NCBI RefSeq assembly: GCF_036898095.1 | Contig: NC_090745.1 | Coordinates: 87,126,748-87,190,747, forward strand | Direction of reading: 5' to 3' | DNA length: 64,000 nt | Source: Palaemon carinicauda | Taxonomy: Eukaryota; Arthropoda; Malacostraca; Decapoda; Palaemonidae | Shown here: one piece after another, positions 10,515 through 21,974 of the stretch | Layout: every line of letters begins with the position of its first letter | Position numbering within the stretch: position 1 is the first letter of the stretch | The notes under the pieces: model-generated | Seen by the model: only the letters and a program-made list of their open reading frames with translations | Told to the model about the DNA's origin: nothing | The model's database searches: none | Position numbers and translations under genes: made by a program

Positions 10515-11085
10515 AATCACAATTAAACTCATTCATAATTTCACCGCCAAGTTACAACCGCGATACCACTCCATCTTCCTTTCATACCCGCTACGGTGTT
10601 TGACAGTAGAATGCTCCTTTTACCTCCCGGCAATTTTCACCAAAAGCGATTTTAATTCCACGTTTTTAGTAGATTCTGGCATTCAAAGAAATTTTATAAT
10701 ACTGAGACATGTTTTTCTTATGCTTAGTGTAATTTATCGCATTTTGGGTTAAAATATGTGAAAAGTTACGAATTTATGTAGCGTGCATCCAAAAACAAGC
10801 TTCTGTCGTTGACTTCAGCTGGTATTGTTATTAAATTTAGACTTACCATCACAATACTTTACAATATATTTATTCGTTAGAATTATTTATTGACAAACCC
10901 TACATGAGAAAAAAAACTAAGTTAGGGAATAAGTTTCGATTCACATTACTTGGTAATTGTTTGAAAACAATGATGTTATTTAGACAAAAATACTTCCTAC
11001 CAATCAGCTATCATGAAAATATTCTGAGCTAAAAGGGCATCCCTGCGAGTTGCTGCAAATCTGCCTCATTTTTGAGTATAGAGTC
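10515..11085. repeat. Right arm of the foldback palindrome
   Basis: Inverted copy of 1150-1740. An ORF-like reading (10489-10752) mirrors one at 1491-1739 on the other strand, but both come from the repeat and are not taken as genes. Confidence 0.8.
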
Positions 11086-11489
11086 AGTGTTGATTTAGTG
11101 TGTGAAAAAGGAACATTTCTTGAACAAAATCCCAAATTTTAAGTAATTTGTATCTACTCCTACATGGATACAAACCTTCATCTTTTAATAGGAGTATGAT
11201 TTCAGTGAAGCTGGAAATTCAGCTGTTGAAATTTATAACCTGTACAAAGAAAAGCCACTTTGACATCACCTGCCAAGCAGTACAGACACATACTCTTGTT
11301 ATTTCTTACTTGGCTACTTTAACTTTTCATTTCTTTTCCTATTTACAGTGTGTAATTGTTGTTTGTGCTGAATGGCGAATCAATGTGCAAGTAAGCAGTT
11401 CTGCCCTGGAGTTTCTAGCAAAATGAGCAACACCTTTATGAGTAGGAGCAATATTGACCTCCATTCATTGTAATGTACCAAGTCACACA
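11086..11489. other. Non-coding, nothing recognised
   Basis: AT-rich. A 92-codon open stretch (11148-11426) has no recognisable domain and no supporting signals. Confidence 0.5.
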
Positions 11490-12539
11490 ATGGAAATGGT
11501 TCTTACCTGTAGGGCGGTGAGGTGCTGAGGACTATGGTACTTTATCCCCAAGAGAGGGGAAGGTGGATGAAAGAAAGGAAGTCAGTTTCTTACCCATTCA
11601 CCCCAGACTAAACTACTCTACTACTTGTCTATCAAGGAGCCGGAGGTGTTCAGACCACTTGTTGTACAGCCACCACAGGACCAATGGAAAATGTTTCCAT
11701 GCTCCTGTGGGTTACGTTTTGCAGGTACTGGCTGGTGAAGGTCGTCTTACTCTTCCACACGCCCGCTTGTAGCACCTACGTCACAGAGTACAGTAGCTCT
11801 TTCTGAATGCCAGGAGCGTTGTATTTCTCCATGTCATGAGCTCTTGGTTGTTGTGATGGAGGAGGGTCAGGATTGATTGCCAGGTCAATGACCTTGCAGA
11901 TCTATGCAGAGATGCTGTTTTTCGTGACCCTCCTCTTGACCTTCCCCGTGCTGACAAAGAGTACTGACAAATGGGGACGAGGTACTGCTGTTTTTTTTTA
12001 GATAACACCTCAGACTCCTCACAGAGCACAGTACCAGTTGGTCTAGGTCTTCGGTTACTGAACGAAGACTCACAATCTGGAAGGGCCTGAATCTAGGATC
12101 TGCTACTTATGGATTCTGAGTTTTAGCAATAAACTCAAGAGATAAAGTTAAGAATTACCTCTCCAATCCTCTTGAATGGGCGATGTCGTAAGAAAGACCA
12201 TGCAGTTCACTAAATCTTTTGGCCAAAGCCAACGGGAGTAGGAACATCATCCTCAGAGTAAGATAGCAATCTGTAGCCTGGCGTAATGATTTGTAGGGAG
12301 CACCCTTCAGAGACTGAAGAATGTGAATTACGTTTCAAGGAGGAGGTCTCACTTCCGACTGGGGGCAGGTAATCTCATAAGTTCGCATGAGGAGAGAAAG
12401 TTCCAACAAGAAGGAAATATCTACTCATTTCAGATTAAAGACCAGAGTCAAGGCTGAGTGGTGGCCTTTCACTGCCGAAACTGAGAGGAGCATTTCTTCA
12501 CAAAGATATACAAGATATTCCGCTATTGCTGGAATAGTA
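11490..12539 (-). pseudogene. Fragment of an A-type DIRS recombinase
   Basis: Runs parallel to A1 2830-3870 with heavy decay. Shared boxes include CAGCCACCACAGG, GCTCCTGTGGGTTACGT, TAGCACCTACGTCACAGAG and GGGCGATGTCGTA. The protein is broken (remnants at 12029-11781 and 12073-11885). There are no termini. The homology ends abruptly at about 12539, where a gypsy fragment begins. It is older than A1, judging by divergence. Confidence 0.8.
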
Positions 12540-12830
12540 TCCCATTGCTGTCAGCAGAAACGAGAGACCCATGGGCTAAAGGACATCCTTGGTACAAACC
12601 ATTTAAGGAGGGTTCTCTGGTTCTGAAAAAGGTGCACTAGTTGGGACATCTGACGAACAAGCTCATCCCTAGGTTTGAGGGGGTATTCCGTGTTACTAAG
12701 GTACACGAGAATAAAGTCACCTATGAGCTGCAAATAATGCCTGATGGTGAACTGAGGGTAGTTTGTAGCGCTACGGCCAAGCACCCTAATTTGCTTATTA
12801 TCGCTCCGCCTGTTATCTTGCATAGAATAA
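12540..12830 (+). pseudogene. Ty3/gypsy-type integrase C-terminal fragment
   Basis: Reading WYKPFKEGSLVLKKV, a TAG stop at about 12628, then NKLIPRFEGVFRV and ENKVTYELQ gives the GPY/F-like module at the end of many Ty3/gypsy integrases (fxxGxLV, NKLxPxFxGxFxV, NxVxYEL). No catalytic core is present. It starts where the DIRS fragment ends, so the two were joined by insertion or rearrangement. Confidence 0.65.
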
Positions 12831-12865
12831 AAACGGTTGGAAATGGTCTACGGACCTTAAATATG

Positions 12866-13085
12866 TTGTGTAAGGGGGAGTCCGGGGGGGCGCAGCCCCC
12901 CTGGGTAAGGACACGGCTTTTTGCATAGGTTAGGTGGGTTTTTTAAGTTAGCTTCTCCCGTCGTACACGTAGGTAAGGAAACTGTTGTGTAAGGGGGGGG
13001 GGGTCCGGAGGGGCGAAGCCCCCCTGGCTAAGGATACGGTTTTTAGCATAGGTTAGGTGGGTTTTTTAAGTTAGCTTCTCCCGCC
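12866..13085. repeat. Two tandem copies of a ~115-bp GC-rich unit
   Basis: Each copy has a TGTAAGGGGG start, a G-run/C-run hairpin (GGGGCGCAGCCCC, then GGGGCGAAGCCCC), AAGGA(C/T)ACGG, GCATAGGTTAGGTGGG and AAGTTAGCTTCTCCCG. It resembles the unit at 13675-13780. Confidence 0.8.
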
Positions 13086-13179
13086 AAAATCGTTTCTAGA
13101 ACGACGGCCACAGTTCAGAATATTCCCGTTTTCTACGGGATCTGGCCATCACCCTACAAAGGCTCCTGAACTGATAAAA

Positions 13180-13580
13180 GCTCACCATATCCAGTTAAAG
13201 ACCTGGTTTGAATCTCCAGTTTGTCTTGCGAGGCACTTTCTCTGGTATTCGAAGGGTCCTGATCCTGTAACAGAGACTTGTGGATGATAGTCCGACTTCC
13301 TCTGAAGTCTCAGAGTTCTGGTTTTAGTAGTGATGGTGACTCCTATGGGGTGGCTGCAGTAGTCTCATCATACATTTTGTCCTGAGATTGTAACAAGTCC
13401 TGACGACATAGGAAAAGCCACCATCCTACTAGAGCTATTATTCAGCCTAAGCCCATTCTTAAGCCAGCTAGGACTTATGAGAGGAATAGAGCACTGGATG
13501 CTTGGTTATATCCTCCAGAAAATTTTGATGAGATTCCTGTATTAAAGCCTGAATCGTTATGAGATCATTTAGTCCTGCAA
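13180..13580 (+). pseudogene. Possible retroelement polyprotein tail
   Basis: One frame reads KPILKPARTYERNRALDAWL and then YPPENFDEIPVLKPE with stops nearby. The style and position after the integrase fragment suggest the end of the same retroelement, but I cannot assign a domain. Confidence 0.3.
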
Positions 13581-13599
13581 CTGTTAAGTTAGGTTGTTA

Positions 13600-13845
13600 G
13601 GTGGAGGACCTTAGGGCTGTATGTATGATAGCACCCACCTGTATGTATTATTATGGCTAACTTAGAATACAGCAGTGTAAGGGGGGCATTAGGCCCCCCC
13701 CCCACCGTTAGGTAATTAGGTAAGGACATGGCTTGCAGGTTAGGTTAGGGGGAAAGTTTAGGTTAGTTCATGTCCATTTTTAATCCACACACGAGGAACA
13801 GGCCGCTGATGTACAAAGGCTCCGAACCTTAGGTTAAGTGGAGAA
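13600..13845. repeat. Interspersed repeat, inverted copy at 32335-32575
   Basis: Shares, in opposite orientation, GGTTAGGGGGAAAGTTTAGG, TCCATTTTTAATCCACAC, the AGCCTTTGTA(T/C) box and a G-rich CCCC block with 32335-32575. Likely LTR or non-coding end of a retroelement related to the neighbouring gypsy fragment. Confidence 0.7.
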
Positions 13846-13849
13846 CCTA

Positions 13850-14640
13850 GAGGTTATGGGGTATTCTTGTGAGTTTCCCTTATAACGTATGGTTTTTCAG
13901 TTATAACTTTTGAAATTTCACGCTCGGTCTGTCCCAACGAACTACAAAGGCTCCAAGGTGAGTAATGATAGTGTCCTAAGCTTAGTTATGAGGATAGGTG
14001 CACATGTAAATAATCAAACTATAATAAACCTATAATAAAGGTACCTGTAAAACAAAAACTAAGGTCCAGTTATTTACTTTGCCCTTGCCATGCATACACC
14101 AATACTTATCTTGTCCTAGATGTGGTGGTTTACCCAAATAAAGTAATCTATACTTAGATAATCACTGTGTTCATCCGTATTAAACGCGATTTGGGCAAGT
14201 TATCCAGCGTTATGCTATGACTATATCATAGCTAAATCAAATTTTTAATACATAAATTAGTTGTATACTATTATTCATTGACATAATAAGCATATCTGTA
14301 GCATTGCTGATTCAAAAGAAGTAGCGGGCAACGCGCAGCTCTCAACTGGGCATGTAGTGAAGCAAGCTAAATTGGTGTAACAAGCTCATCCTGTTTCTTC
14401 CCTATCCAAAAATATACCATTGCAGATAATGTCACGTAAATAATTCATAATTACCAAATGCCGCTGAAGTTGAAGCGCCCTTCTCGATTGTCTAAAAATC
14501 TGCATTGCAGTGAAATAAGTTTAAAACGGACTCAAGAAGGTAAAGAATCAATACCCGTAACTCTAGTCAGCTGTTACTTGTCAATGCTGCTGAGCTCAAG
14601 GTTCTTGGGTGGGTGAGCAGTGCAGGGTGCACAGAGAGTG
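13850..14640. other. Non-coding, nothing recognised
   Basis: AT-rich sequence without domains. The phrase ACTACAAAGGCTCC recurs here and at 13156 and 13815, linking it loosely to the repeats upstream. Confidence 0.45.
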
Positions 14641-14784
14641 AGCTGCAATGCTGCCAGTGCCAAATGTGTTTACCAGAACGTCGAAGGAGGAGGCCTCAAA
14701 AATTCGCCAGACTCCATGGAAAGTAGCTAGATTTGTTTGTGTGTGTTTATGGAGTATACAGTATATTCATGTACGTAAGTATGT

Positions 14785-14790
14785 ATGTAC

Positions 14791-14824
<34 letters not shown>

Positions 14825-14852
14825 GTACAGTATATACATAAATACACATACG

Positions 14853-14894
<42 letters not shown>

Positions 14895-14898
14895 ACAG

Positions 14899-14957
<59 letters not shown>
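14785..14957. repeat. Compound microsatellite (ATAC)n/(AT)n/(CA)n/(TA)n/(GA)n
   Basis: Consecutive simple-sequence blocks, ending in about 19 GA units and a G run. Confidence 0.97.
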
Positions 14958-14961
<4 letters not shown>

Positions 14962-14999
14962 TTAATTGATAACACTTACCATTCGTTTTCAAGTGTTCC

Positions 15000-15940
15000 T
15001 GTATTTTCGCTAGCATTATCCATACGGTCCATACCTATTCCAAGTAATTCGCCAAATCTAGCTACCTTTTTGCCAAGTTGGCAACATTGTGAGCTGTACG
15101 ATGTCCATGGTCAGTCCATAAGTAATTTGTTTATAAAGTCAGGTTGGTGACTGGTCTCGTTCACTTACCTCTCAGCTGACCTGTAGACTGAAAGAAAACA
15201 GTTTTTCATTCATCATCTCTCGATCATAGACGAGATAAAGATATATTTATAAAGTATGTTATCTCATAAGGAAATGACAACTTAGAGCTTTTATCTAATC
15301 TAATAAGAGAGAATATCAATGAACACACAAGTTCCACAACAGGTGATCGTTACTATAAAAAAGAGTCTTTTTATTTTGCTATCTCTGAAACCAAATGGTG
15401 AACAATTTCCACTGATTTTTAGTTGATAACAGATATCAGTGTTTGAGAAATCTAGCATTATATAACAACTTTTATCTGTAAGCTTGCATAATCATATCTG
15501 AATTTGGCTAGAAGTAAAAATATTCCTATTCAGCTGTTCGCGTTTTGGACGTTCCCAAAATAACTTAAGCTGTTTAAAAACATTTATAATGAAAATTATT
15601 TGATAATCTCGCCAATTTCTCCAAAGTAATACAATAATTATGATAAGATAGATTACATGGAAGTGGTGTGAACTTAAACTTTCTCTTATAATTTCTGCCA
15701 ATAATTTTTGTAAAAAACATCGCAGACATGCGACGTGCCATGTCACTTTATCTTAGAGGGCTGCATTTTCTAGTCCTATTCTGCAGTCTGCAGGGGAACC
15801 CCTTGCCCTATAACACGGGCAATGGTTCACAGAAAAAAATATATTTGGATCACAAGAAGGCACGTTTTTTTGTGCGTATAATATGTCCTTAATCAGTTTT
15901 ACTCGAGTTTTTTTTAACAAGTCATTCGAGTAAACATGAG
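15000..15940. other. Non-coding, with one micro-exon-like segment on the minus strand
   Basis: No ORF with a domain. At 15169-15187 (minus) a 19-nt segment lies between a strong acceptor (TGTTTTCTTTCAG) and a consensus donor (GTAAGTGAAC); see findings. The rest shows nothing. Confidence 0.35.
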
Positions 15941-16100
15941 AATACTAGAATATGTAGGTAGTAGGTTGGCCAGGGCACCAGCCACCCGTTGAGGTACTAC
16001 CACTAGAGAGTCATAGGGGTCCTTCGATTGGCCAGACAGTACTGTACTACATCGGATCCTTCTTTCTGGTAATCTGGTTATGGTATATTTTCCTTTTGCC

Positions 16101-16177
<77 letters not shown>

Positions 16178-16191
16178 GAATAGTCTACGCG
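15941..16191. repeat. Interspersed LINE-3'/SINE-like repeat, left part (split by hAT)
   Basis: Inverted copy of the body at 54960-55125 and 60840-61015: GGCACCAGCCACCCGTTGAG, CATAGGGGTCCTTCGATTGG, GACAGTACTGTACTAC, then a CA expansion and GAATAGTCT. It continues at 17366 after the hAT-like insertion. Confidence 0.8.
16104..16176. repeat. (CA)n microsatellite, about 36 units
   Basis: Uninterrupted AC repeat, expanded inside the interspersed repeat at the position where other copies read CCTACACATACAC. Confidence 0.98.
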
Positions 16192-17365
16192 CAGGGATGG
16201 GGAACCTGCGGCCTTAAGGCCGCATATGGCCTTCTGGACCATCACGTGCGGCCTTCTACGGCCTTTGGTATATGTACAGTATGTGTAGTATATTTCTGCT
16301 TTGACACTGAATATTGTGTGTTTGAAATAATTCTACTGTATGTACACACCTACAATATGTACACACAGACAATAAGAAAATTGTGTTCAGTGATGTACCT
16401 CCCAGAGAATAAAAGCAATTTTTCCTTGAATTCAATGAATCCTAACTTAATACAACTAGCAGTTTTTCATTGTCAGCTGCAGCAGCTGATGTAGCTGACA
16501 ATGTAAAACTGCTAGTTACAGTGAGTGAGTGATTTAACGTATGGTGGACGAAAGAGTTCCTGTTTTGTCCATCTCCCCACTGTGATCTATTTTAGTTTTA
16601 GAAGAGTCAACAGGTTCCAGATGTTTGGCATAAAAATATCTTATTTGTGCTTTCACTGATGAGTTTTGATTGTATGAAAAACAGCTTCCCTTAGGTAACC
16701 TTAACGCAAGGATAAGAGGAACAGACATTTTAAAAACTTCAATAAGCAATGTCACAAAAGAGGACTAAATTTTACTTCCTTATTATCATAAGTTATGCAC
16801 TGATGGTGTTCCAGCTATGATGGCTAAAAACTAGGGATTTATTGAACATCTTAAGAAAGCAAATAAATGGTTTTTTCAATGAAAACAGCTAAGTGTGTTT
16901 AAACAGATACAATTTTTTACTGGGATGTTGCATTTTTATGAGATGTGATTGTTTAAAAAGTACCTACTTGCCAATATTGATATTTATAAGCTATCTTTTC
17001 CAAAAGATTAATATTATTTTATTTATCACTTCAATACAAAGAACCTACTTGCTTAACTAAAGTAATTTGAAAATTACATGCTTTCGATATTATTCATTTA
17101 CTTACTGTAGTTTGAAAACTACCCAAACTAAAATGAAATATTTTAAAATAAAATTTTCAATATAATTTATTTACTGATTACTTGTATAAAAAGTACTTAA
17201 TTTAAATATTTCAAATTGTGATGCTTAAAATTTTTATAAACCTGTCACTCTTTCTTTAGATTATTACTTGGAGGATAAAATAACCAACAAAATTCTATGC
17301 GACCTTAAGGAGCATTGAGGAATTGCAAGATGGCCTTCATCCAAAAAAAATGTTCCCCACCCCTG
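16192..17365. mobile_element. Non-autonomous hAT-like element, 1.17 kb
   Basis: Ends in imperfect terminal inverted repeats: CAGGGATGGGGAAC at 16192 and its counterpart GTTCCCCACCCCTG ending at 17365, the hAT signature. It is flanked by GTCTACGC (left) and GTCTAGCC (right), a slightly decayed 8-bp target duplication. Removing it restores the interspersed repeat reading GAATAGTCT-GCC-TC. The interior is AT-rich and has no transposase ORF; a self-complementary stretch around 16465-16510 (TTTTCATTGTCAGCTGCAG) is visible. Confidence 0.82.
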
Positions 17366-17600
17366 GTCTAGCCTCTTCTTTACAGATTCTCCTCTGTCCT
17401 CATACACTTGACAACACAGATTACCAAACAATTCTTCTTCACTGTAATTGTTCATTGCCCACTTTGCTCCTGTCAAAGGTAGGAGAGACTCTTTGGCAAT
17501 AGTAAGCAGCTCTTTTAGGAGAAAAATAACTTGTCTCCTTTCCTCGTATAAAATCTGAATGCACGAAGGAGGAGACAGCTTTTGCCCAGGGCCTGGGGCT
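17366..17600. repeat. Interspersed LINE-3'/SINE-like repeat, right part
   Basis: Continuation of 15941-16191: CTTTACAGATTCTCCTCTGT, ACAGATTACCAAACAATTCT and GTAAGCAGCTCTTTTAGGAG match, inverted, 54830-54960 and 60700-60860. Confidence 0.78.
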
Positions 17601-17648
17601 CAAAACTTTGAGTCGATCTGTTATCGGGTGTAGTGGTGGTGGATGGTT

Positions 17649-17674
17649 GTGTGTGTGTGTGTGTGTGTGTGTGT
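17649..17674. repeat. (GT)n microsatellite
   Basis: Thirteen GT units. Confidence 0.95.
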
Positions 17675-17679
17675 ACAAG

Positions 17680-17995
17680 ACTAGAAGTGGTGATTTACCC
17701 TTATTCTTTTAACTTTGTCGTAATTTTGTTGAAGTGCCATTGACTTATAAATCCCTTGAGTTTGTCTTTGAATAATCCCTCATTTATGTAAAATTTAACT
17801 TTTAGCTATTAAAGTGAGTTTGACTACAATTTAACAAGTGCGTTTCGATATCCTCCATTATATTGTTGTTTGAATATATGGTTGGTAATTAAGAATTGAT
17901 CTGATACTTATTTAACATCAAGGTGTTCATATTAAGAAGTTTGTGTGACTAAGAAAACGAGACTACAAACTGCGGTCCTCAGGTTGGAAATCTAC
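17680..17995. other. Non-coding, nothing recognised
   Basis: AT-rich, no domain or repeat signature seen. Confidence 0.45.
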
Positions 17996-18097
<102 letters not shown>

Positions 18098-18390
18098 CTT
18101 GTCTTGTATCTTATTGAAACTTATGAGCTGAGTTCATGTCAGTAGGGACTGCTCAGTAGATGAAAGGACTTAGAGTGTTGTTCTATTGTTGAGAGTTATA
18201 TGACTAGTACTATTGAATATAGGTTATACTAATTAATGGTTTATTGGGGAGAGAAATCTCCCGTTATTCCTTAGAAGCCGTAAAGGGAGCAGTGGTAGTT
18301 GTTACGAAAAGACTTTTGCGACGGCTTTATAGTTTGGTAACAACATTAAGTATACAGTCCACTTTATCCATCATTTTTTTTCATCCCAAT

Positions 18391-18494
<104 letters not shown>

Positions 18495-18839
18495 GTATCG
18501 CCATCGTCGGGAAAAACAGTAAGTATAATAAAAACAAAATTCTATCAAATGTTCACTCATAACCAAACTACAAATTTTACGTAAATTTTCGTACAAATTA
18601 CTAGAGTGCGTTTTATTTTTTTCTATTTTGTCAAAATACTGTACAAGTCAACCTGAGAAAAAAATTTAAGCTTTCTATGTAAGAGGATTTGAAAGATTGT
18701 GATACCAAACGTAACATACTCAATTATCGGAGAAATGTACTTTATAATATATGCTATCATCATTGATGTTCCAAAATGTAAAGGTCTTTACTTGGTTAAG
18801 GAGGTTTCCTAATTTCTTTGTGTATAAAAAAAGCAATGT
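18495..18839. other. Non-coding, nothing recognised
   Basis: AT-rich. Ends where LINE coding similarity begins. Confidence 0.45.
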
Positions 18840-19345
18840 TGTACAACAATGCGTAGAATATAGAAATCCCCCTTTCGATGGCATTTGTGAACTATGAAAA
18901 AGCCTTTGACTACGTGCAACAGCCAATTTTGTGGAGAGACCTGCGTTATTATGGAATTCCTCTTAGATATGTAAATTTGATTAAGTCTGTTTATGAGCAT
19001 AGCAAGTGCAAAGTTAATGTTAATGGAGTCTTGTTAAATGAATTTCAGGTGAACAGCAGAGTACGCCAAGGGAATGTGTTGTCACCTATGTTGTTTATTC
19101 ACCTCGTGGATTTTGTAATACGTATAACAGTCAGAGATGGTGGAGAAGACTTGGACTGGGTTGGTGAAAGGAATTTAGCAGACCCAGAGTATGCTGATGA
19201 TGTTATCCCTGTTAGCAGAACACCACAGGATTTGCAATGCTTGCTTACCAGAATGCATGAAGTATCACACGAGTTTGGGCTGAAGATAAATAGAAGAAAG
19301 GCATGGATGGTGAGAACGGAGTATCCAATGGAAGATGAAATATCA
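18840..19345 (+). pseudogene. Non-LTR retrotransposon reverse transcriptase, 5' truncated
   Basis: RT core with motifs MAFVNYEKAFDYVQ, RQGNVLSPMLF, YADDV (catalytic, at about 19192) and EFGLKINRRKAW. This is LINE-type target-primed reverse transcriptase; I do not fix the clade. A frame slip occurs just before the Met at 18878. The coding sequence is cut at about 19345 by a nested gypsy block and resumes at about 28753, where EVESFKYLGNLISN, the usual next motif, is found in frame. Confidence 0.85.
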
Positions 19346-19474
19346 TTTGTAAATAGGAATGATTTCCATTTGTATTTGGCATATAAACAATGTACAAACG
19401 AGCTACAAGTGAGGGGTGTGCTCTACAACGCTCACAGTGTCACACACAGGTGACGTTCGTAAGTCATGGTTCTC
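19346..19474. repeat. Direct repeat flanking the nested gypsy block (left copy)
   Basis: Shares GGAATGATTTCCATTT, TTGGCATATAAACAATGTAC, CGAGCTACAAG and CGTTCGTAAGTCATGGTTCT with 28667-28753. The left copy has 43 extra bases in the middle. Could be the LTRs of Gypsy-2; TG/CA ends are not clear. Confidence 0.6.
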
Positions 19475-19530
19475 TATCAACTCCCAAGTCTTGATCGGCT
19501 AGGAAGGGACTGATTAAGTTTGAACAGTAA

Positions 19531-19696
19531 ATATTGGATGTCAAGGTAGGACAAGAGACACACGATGGTGGAGACATGTAGTTTAATGCGTCCTCAGATA
19601 CAGACTGACTCGGTTGCTCTCTGCAACCGGCACCGTGCCACTCACTTGGCGCCTGCCCGCCATGGGAAAACATATCTTATTGCAGGTACTCCATCA
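19531..19696 (-). repeat. Gypsy-1 3' LTR
   Basis: 166 bp, identical to 24309-24474 except one C/T difference (about 19657). Minus-strand end TGATGGAGTACC. Confidence 0.92.
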
Positions 19697-19709
19697 TCCC
19701 CCCCCCCCC
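19697..19709 (-). promoter_or_regulatory. Gypsy-1 polypurine tract
   Basis: A run of C on the plus strand (G on the element strand) directly before the 3' LTR; expected primer site for plus-strand DNA synthesis. Confidence 0.75.
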
Positions 19710-20039
19710 GAGATTAATACATGGGTATACATGGAGAGGCAATGATAAAAAATAATGCATGGATATACATGGATTAAATTGGGTGCATGTGCAAGAATAG
19801 GAAGACAGGTACATAGCTGTCAGGAATGCAAAACACAATGTGCGGGTAATACATGTTCATAGAATATGAAAAGCAAAGGCAATAAAAGAAAAAAAAATAT
19901 ATGCAGGTGCCGCTGTAATGTATGACGATCACATGTAGTCATCCATCCACGCAGGCCTTCTAGTGCGCCGTGATGGGCGTGGCTTCCGTGCTGCATGTGG
20001 GCTGGGCGTGGGGTGACTGCCTGGTAGCTGCTCGGGCGT

Positions 20040-21974
20040 GGGCGTGGCTGGATGCGTAGCAGGTGTGGCCTGCCCAGGCTGGGGCCCCGATGATGTGAGA
20101 CGCAGGTGCTTCCTGTTACGGAGGGAGAGGCGCCCGCTGCCGTCTAGCCTGACTAGGTACTGTCAATATGGGAGCGTTTCCGCCACAGTACCGGTGCGGT
20201 CCCACAGCTTAGTGGCCTGATTTTGCACTCGTACTTGGGATCCCGGGTTGATGGCTGGAAGCTTTCTGGACGGTCCAGTCCTGGTGAGGGCGGCACCACT
20301 GTCAGCCATCTGACGTTCTCTCTGCCGTAAGGTTGCCCCCCAGTGTTTGTCTACCGTGAGGTGCCAGCGAGCCGTAGGTACGCCATCTCGGAGCTACCTG
20401 CCCGCTGCCATCTGGGCGGGTGACTTGTTTATTCCGCGGAGGGGGGTGTTGAGGTACTGCAGGATAGCCATAGAGGACTTGTCCGTGTCAAGGGTGCCGC
20501 TGCTGCCCGTGTTCGCCATTATTATCCGCTTCCCGATCTTGACTGCGGCCTCTGCCCTGCCATTGGACTGCGGGTACTGGGCGGATGATAGACGCACAGA
20601 CACGCCCCATAACTTGAAAAATTCCCCCATTTCCTCACTTGCCAGATTGGTGCCACCGTCCGTGGAAATTTGCTCCGGGGCCCCCCATCTGGCGAAGTAG
20701 CGACGTAGCTGAGTCTTGATGTGGGAGGAGGAGGTTCCGTGGGGGAAGTGGGCCAGCTCCAGCCACCCTGTGAGCCTGTCTGCGTAGGCCATGTACGAGT
20801 GTCCGTCGTGCTGGAACATATCTGCAACCGTCATCTGGAAGGGATACTCTGGGGGCGGCGTGATAATGAGTTCCTCCGCGGCTTGAGATGGTGCGTGTAC
20901 ATCGCATTCTTCACACGAGGATCGGTGATACTGCAGGTCCCCCTCGAGTCCAGGCCAGTACACCGTCTGGCGCGCTCGTCGTTGCATCGAGTCCAGGCCT
21001 TGGTGCCCCGCGTGTAGGTTGGCAGCCACCTGCTGACGGAGAGGCTCCGGGATAACTAGGCGAACGTTGCCCTGTTCGAACGTATATGTCACCAAGTCTT
21101 GGATAACGGCCAGCCTCTCCCTGACACTGTAGAAGGGCCGAAGGCACGTAATTTCCTGGGACTTCCTATCGGCCCAGTCCCCGGCCAGGACCCTGGCCAT
21201 GAGCAGCTGGTACACGGGGTCGATGACAGCGGCGTGCCTAACTCTCGCCTCGTCCACGACACAGCTGTCGTGCTCCACTGCTGCCACGACGGCGGCCGCC
21301 ATGGTGTCGGTGAGGTCTTCGTCGAGGTCCATGTCGTAGGCGCTGGGATCGGCTTTTAAGGCGGGGTATCGGGACAGGAAGTCCGCCGCGCTGTTACGCT
21401 TCCCTGGCAGGTACTTGACCCTGAATCGGTACTGCAGAGTTCTCTCCTTCAGCCTGAAAAGGCGGGGCTTCGAGATTTCCGTAAGGGCACGATCCCCCAG
21501 TAACTTGGTTAACGGGCGGTGGTCCGTCACAACGGTGAGGTTGGGGCACCCCAGCAAAAACAGCCTCGCCTTCTGGAGACACCAGGCTACCGCAAGGGCC
21601 TCCCCTTCCACGGCAGCGTAGCCAGCTTCAGCGGCGGTGAGATGGCGGCTGCCGCATAGTGCCAGGCGCCACCCACCCGTGCAGCAAAAGGGCGTATAGG
21701 CGGAGCTGCATGAGCAGTACTGTTGCAGGATTACAAACCCTATGCCTTCTTTACTCCAGGCGGTGATCGCTGCTGTGGGCGGCTCCTGTCGTAGTAGGCC
21801 AGTCCGTCCTTCGCTAGTTGGCATATCATGTCTTGGGCGTGATGAAATTTGGTGCGGAGTGCCTCGTCCCAGTACACTGCCTTCCCAGTTGGTTTTTTGA
21901 GGAGCTCCCTGAACGGGTTCATGATAGGGGCTGTTGCGAGGGATGGCGCCAGCTGGTTGACAAATCCGTACCAA
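20040..21974 (-). pseudogene. Gypsy-1 RNase H and integrase
   Basis: RNase H starts near 21765 (TAAITAWSKEGIGFV, then VVTDHRPLTKLL and RNSAADFLSRYPA). The first catalytic Asp is Ala here; the paralogue Gypsy-2 has TDWSKEGIGF. The integrase has the zinc module (HAGHQG, SSCEEC) and catalytic residues in VADMF, STDGGTN and NGRAEAAVK. A stop at about 20394 falls before the C-terminal module, which is still readable (VRLDGSGRLSLRNRK near 20120). It is joined to RT by a 1-nt frameshift near 21770. It inserted cDNA into the genome in its active ancestor. Confidence 0.85.

Noticed and set aside
10489..10752. 87-codon ORF similar to one at 1739-1491 on the other strand
   Set aside because: The similarity comes from the foldback arms; no domain and unequal reading. 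Not a gene pair.
14648..15016. Frames rich in Tyr-Ile, Thr-His or Arg-Glu repeats
   Set aside because: Translations of simple-sequence DNA.
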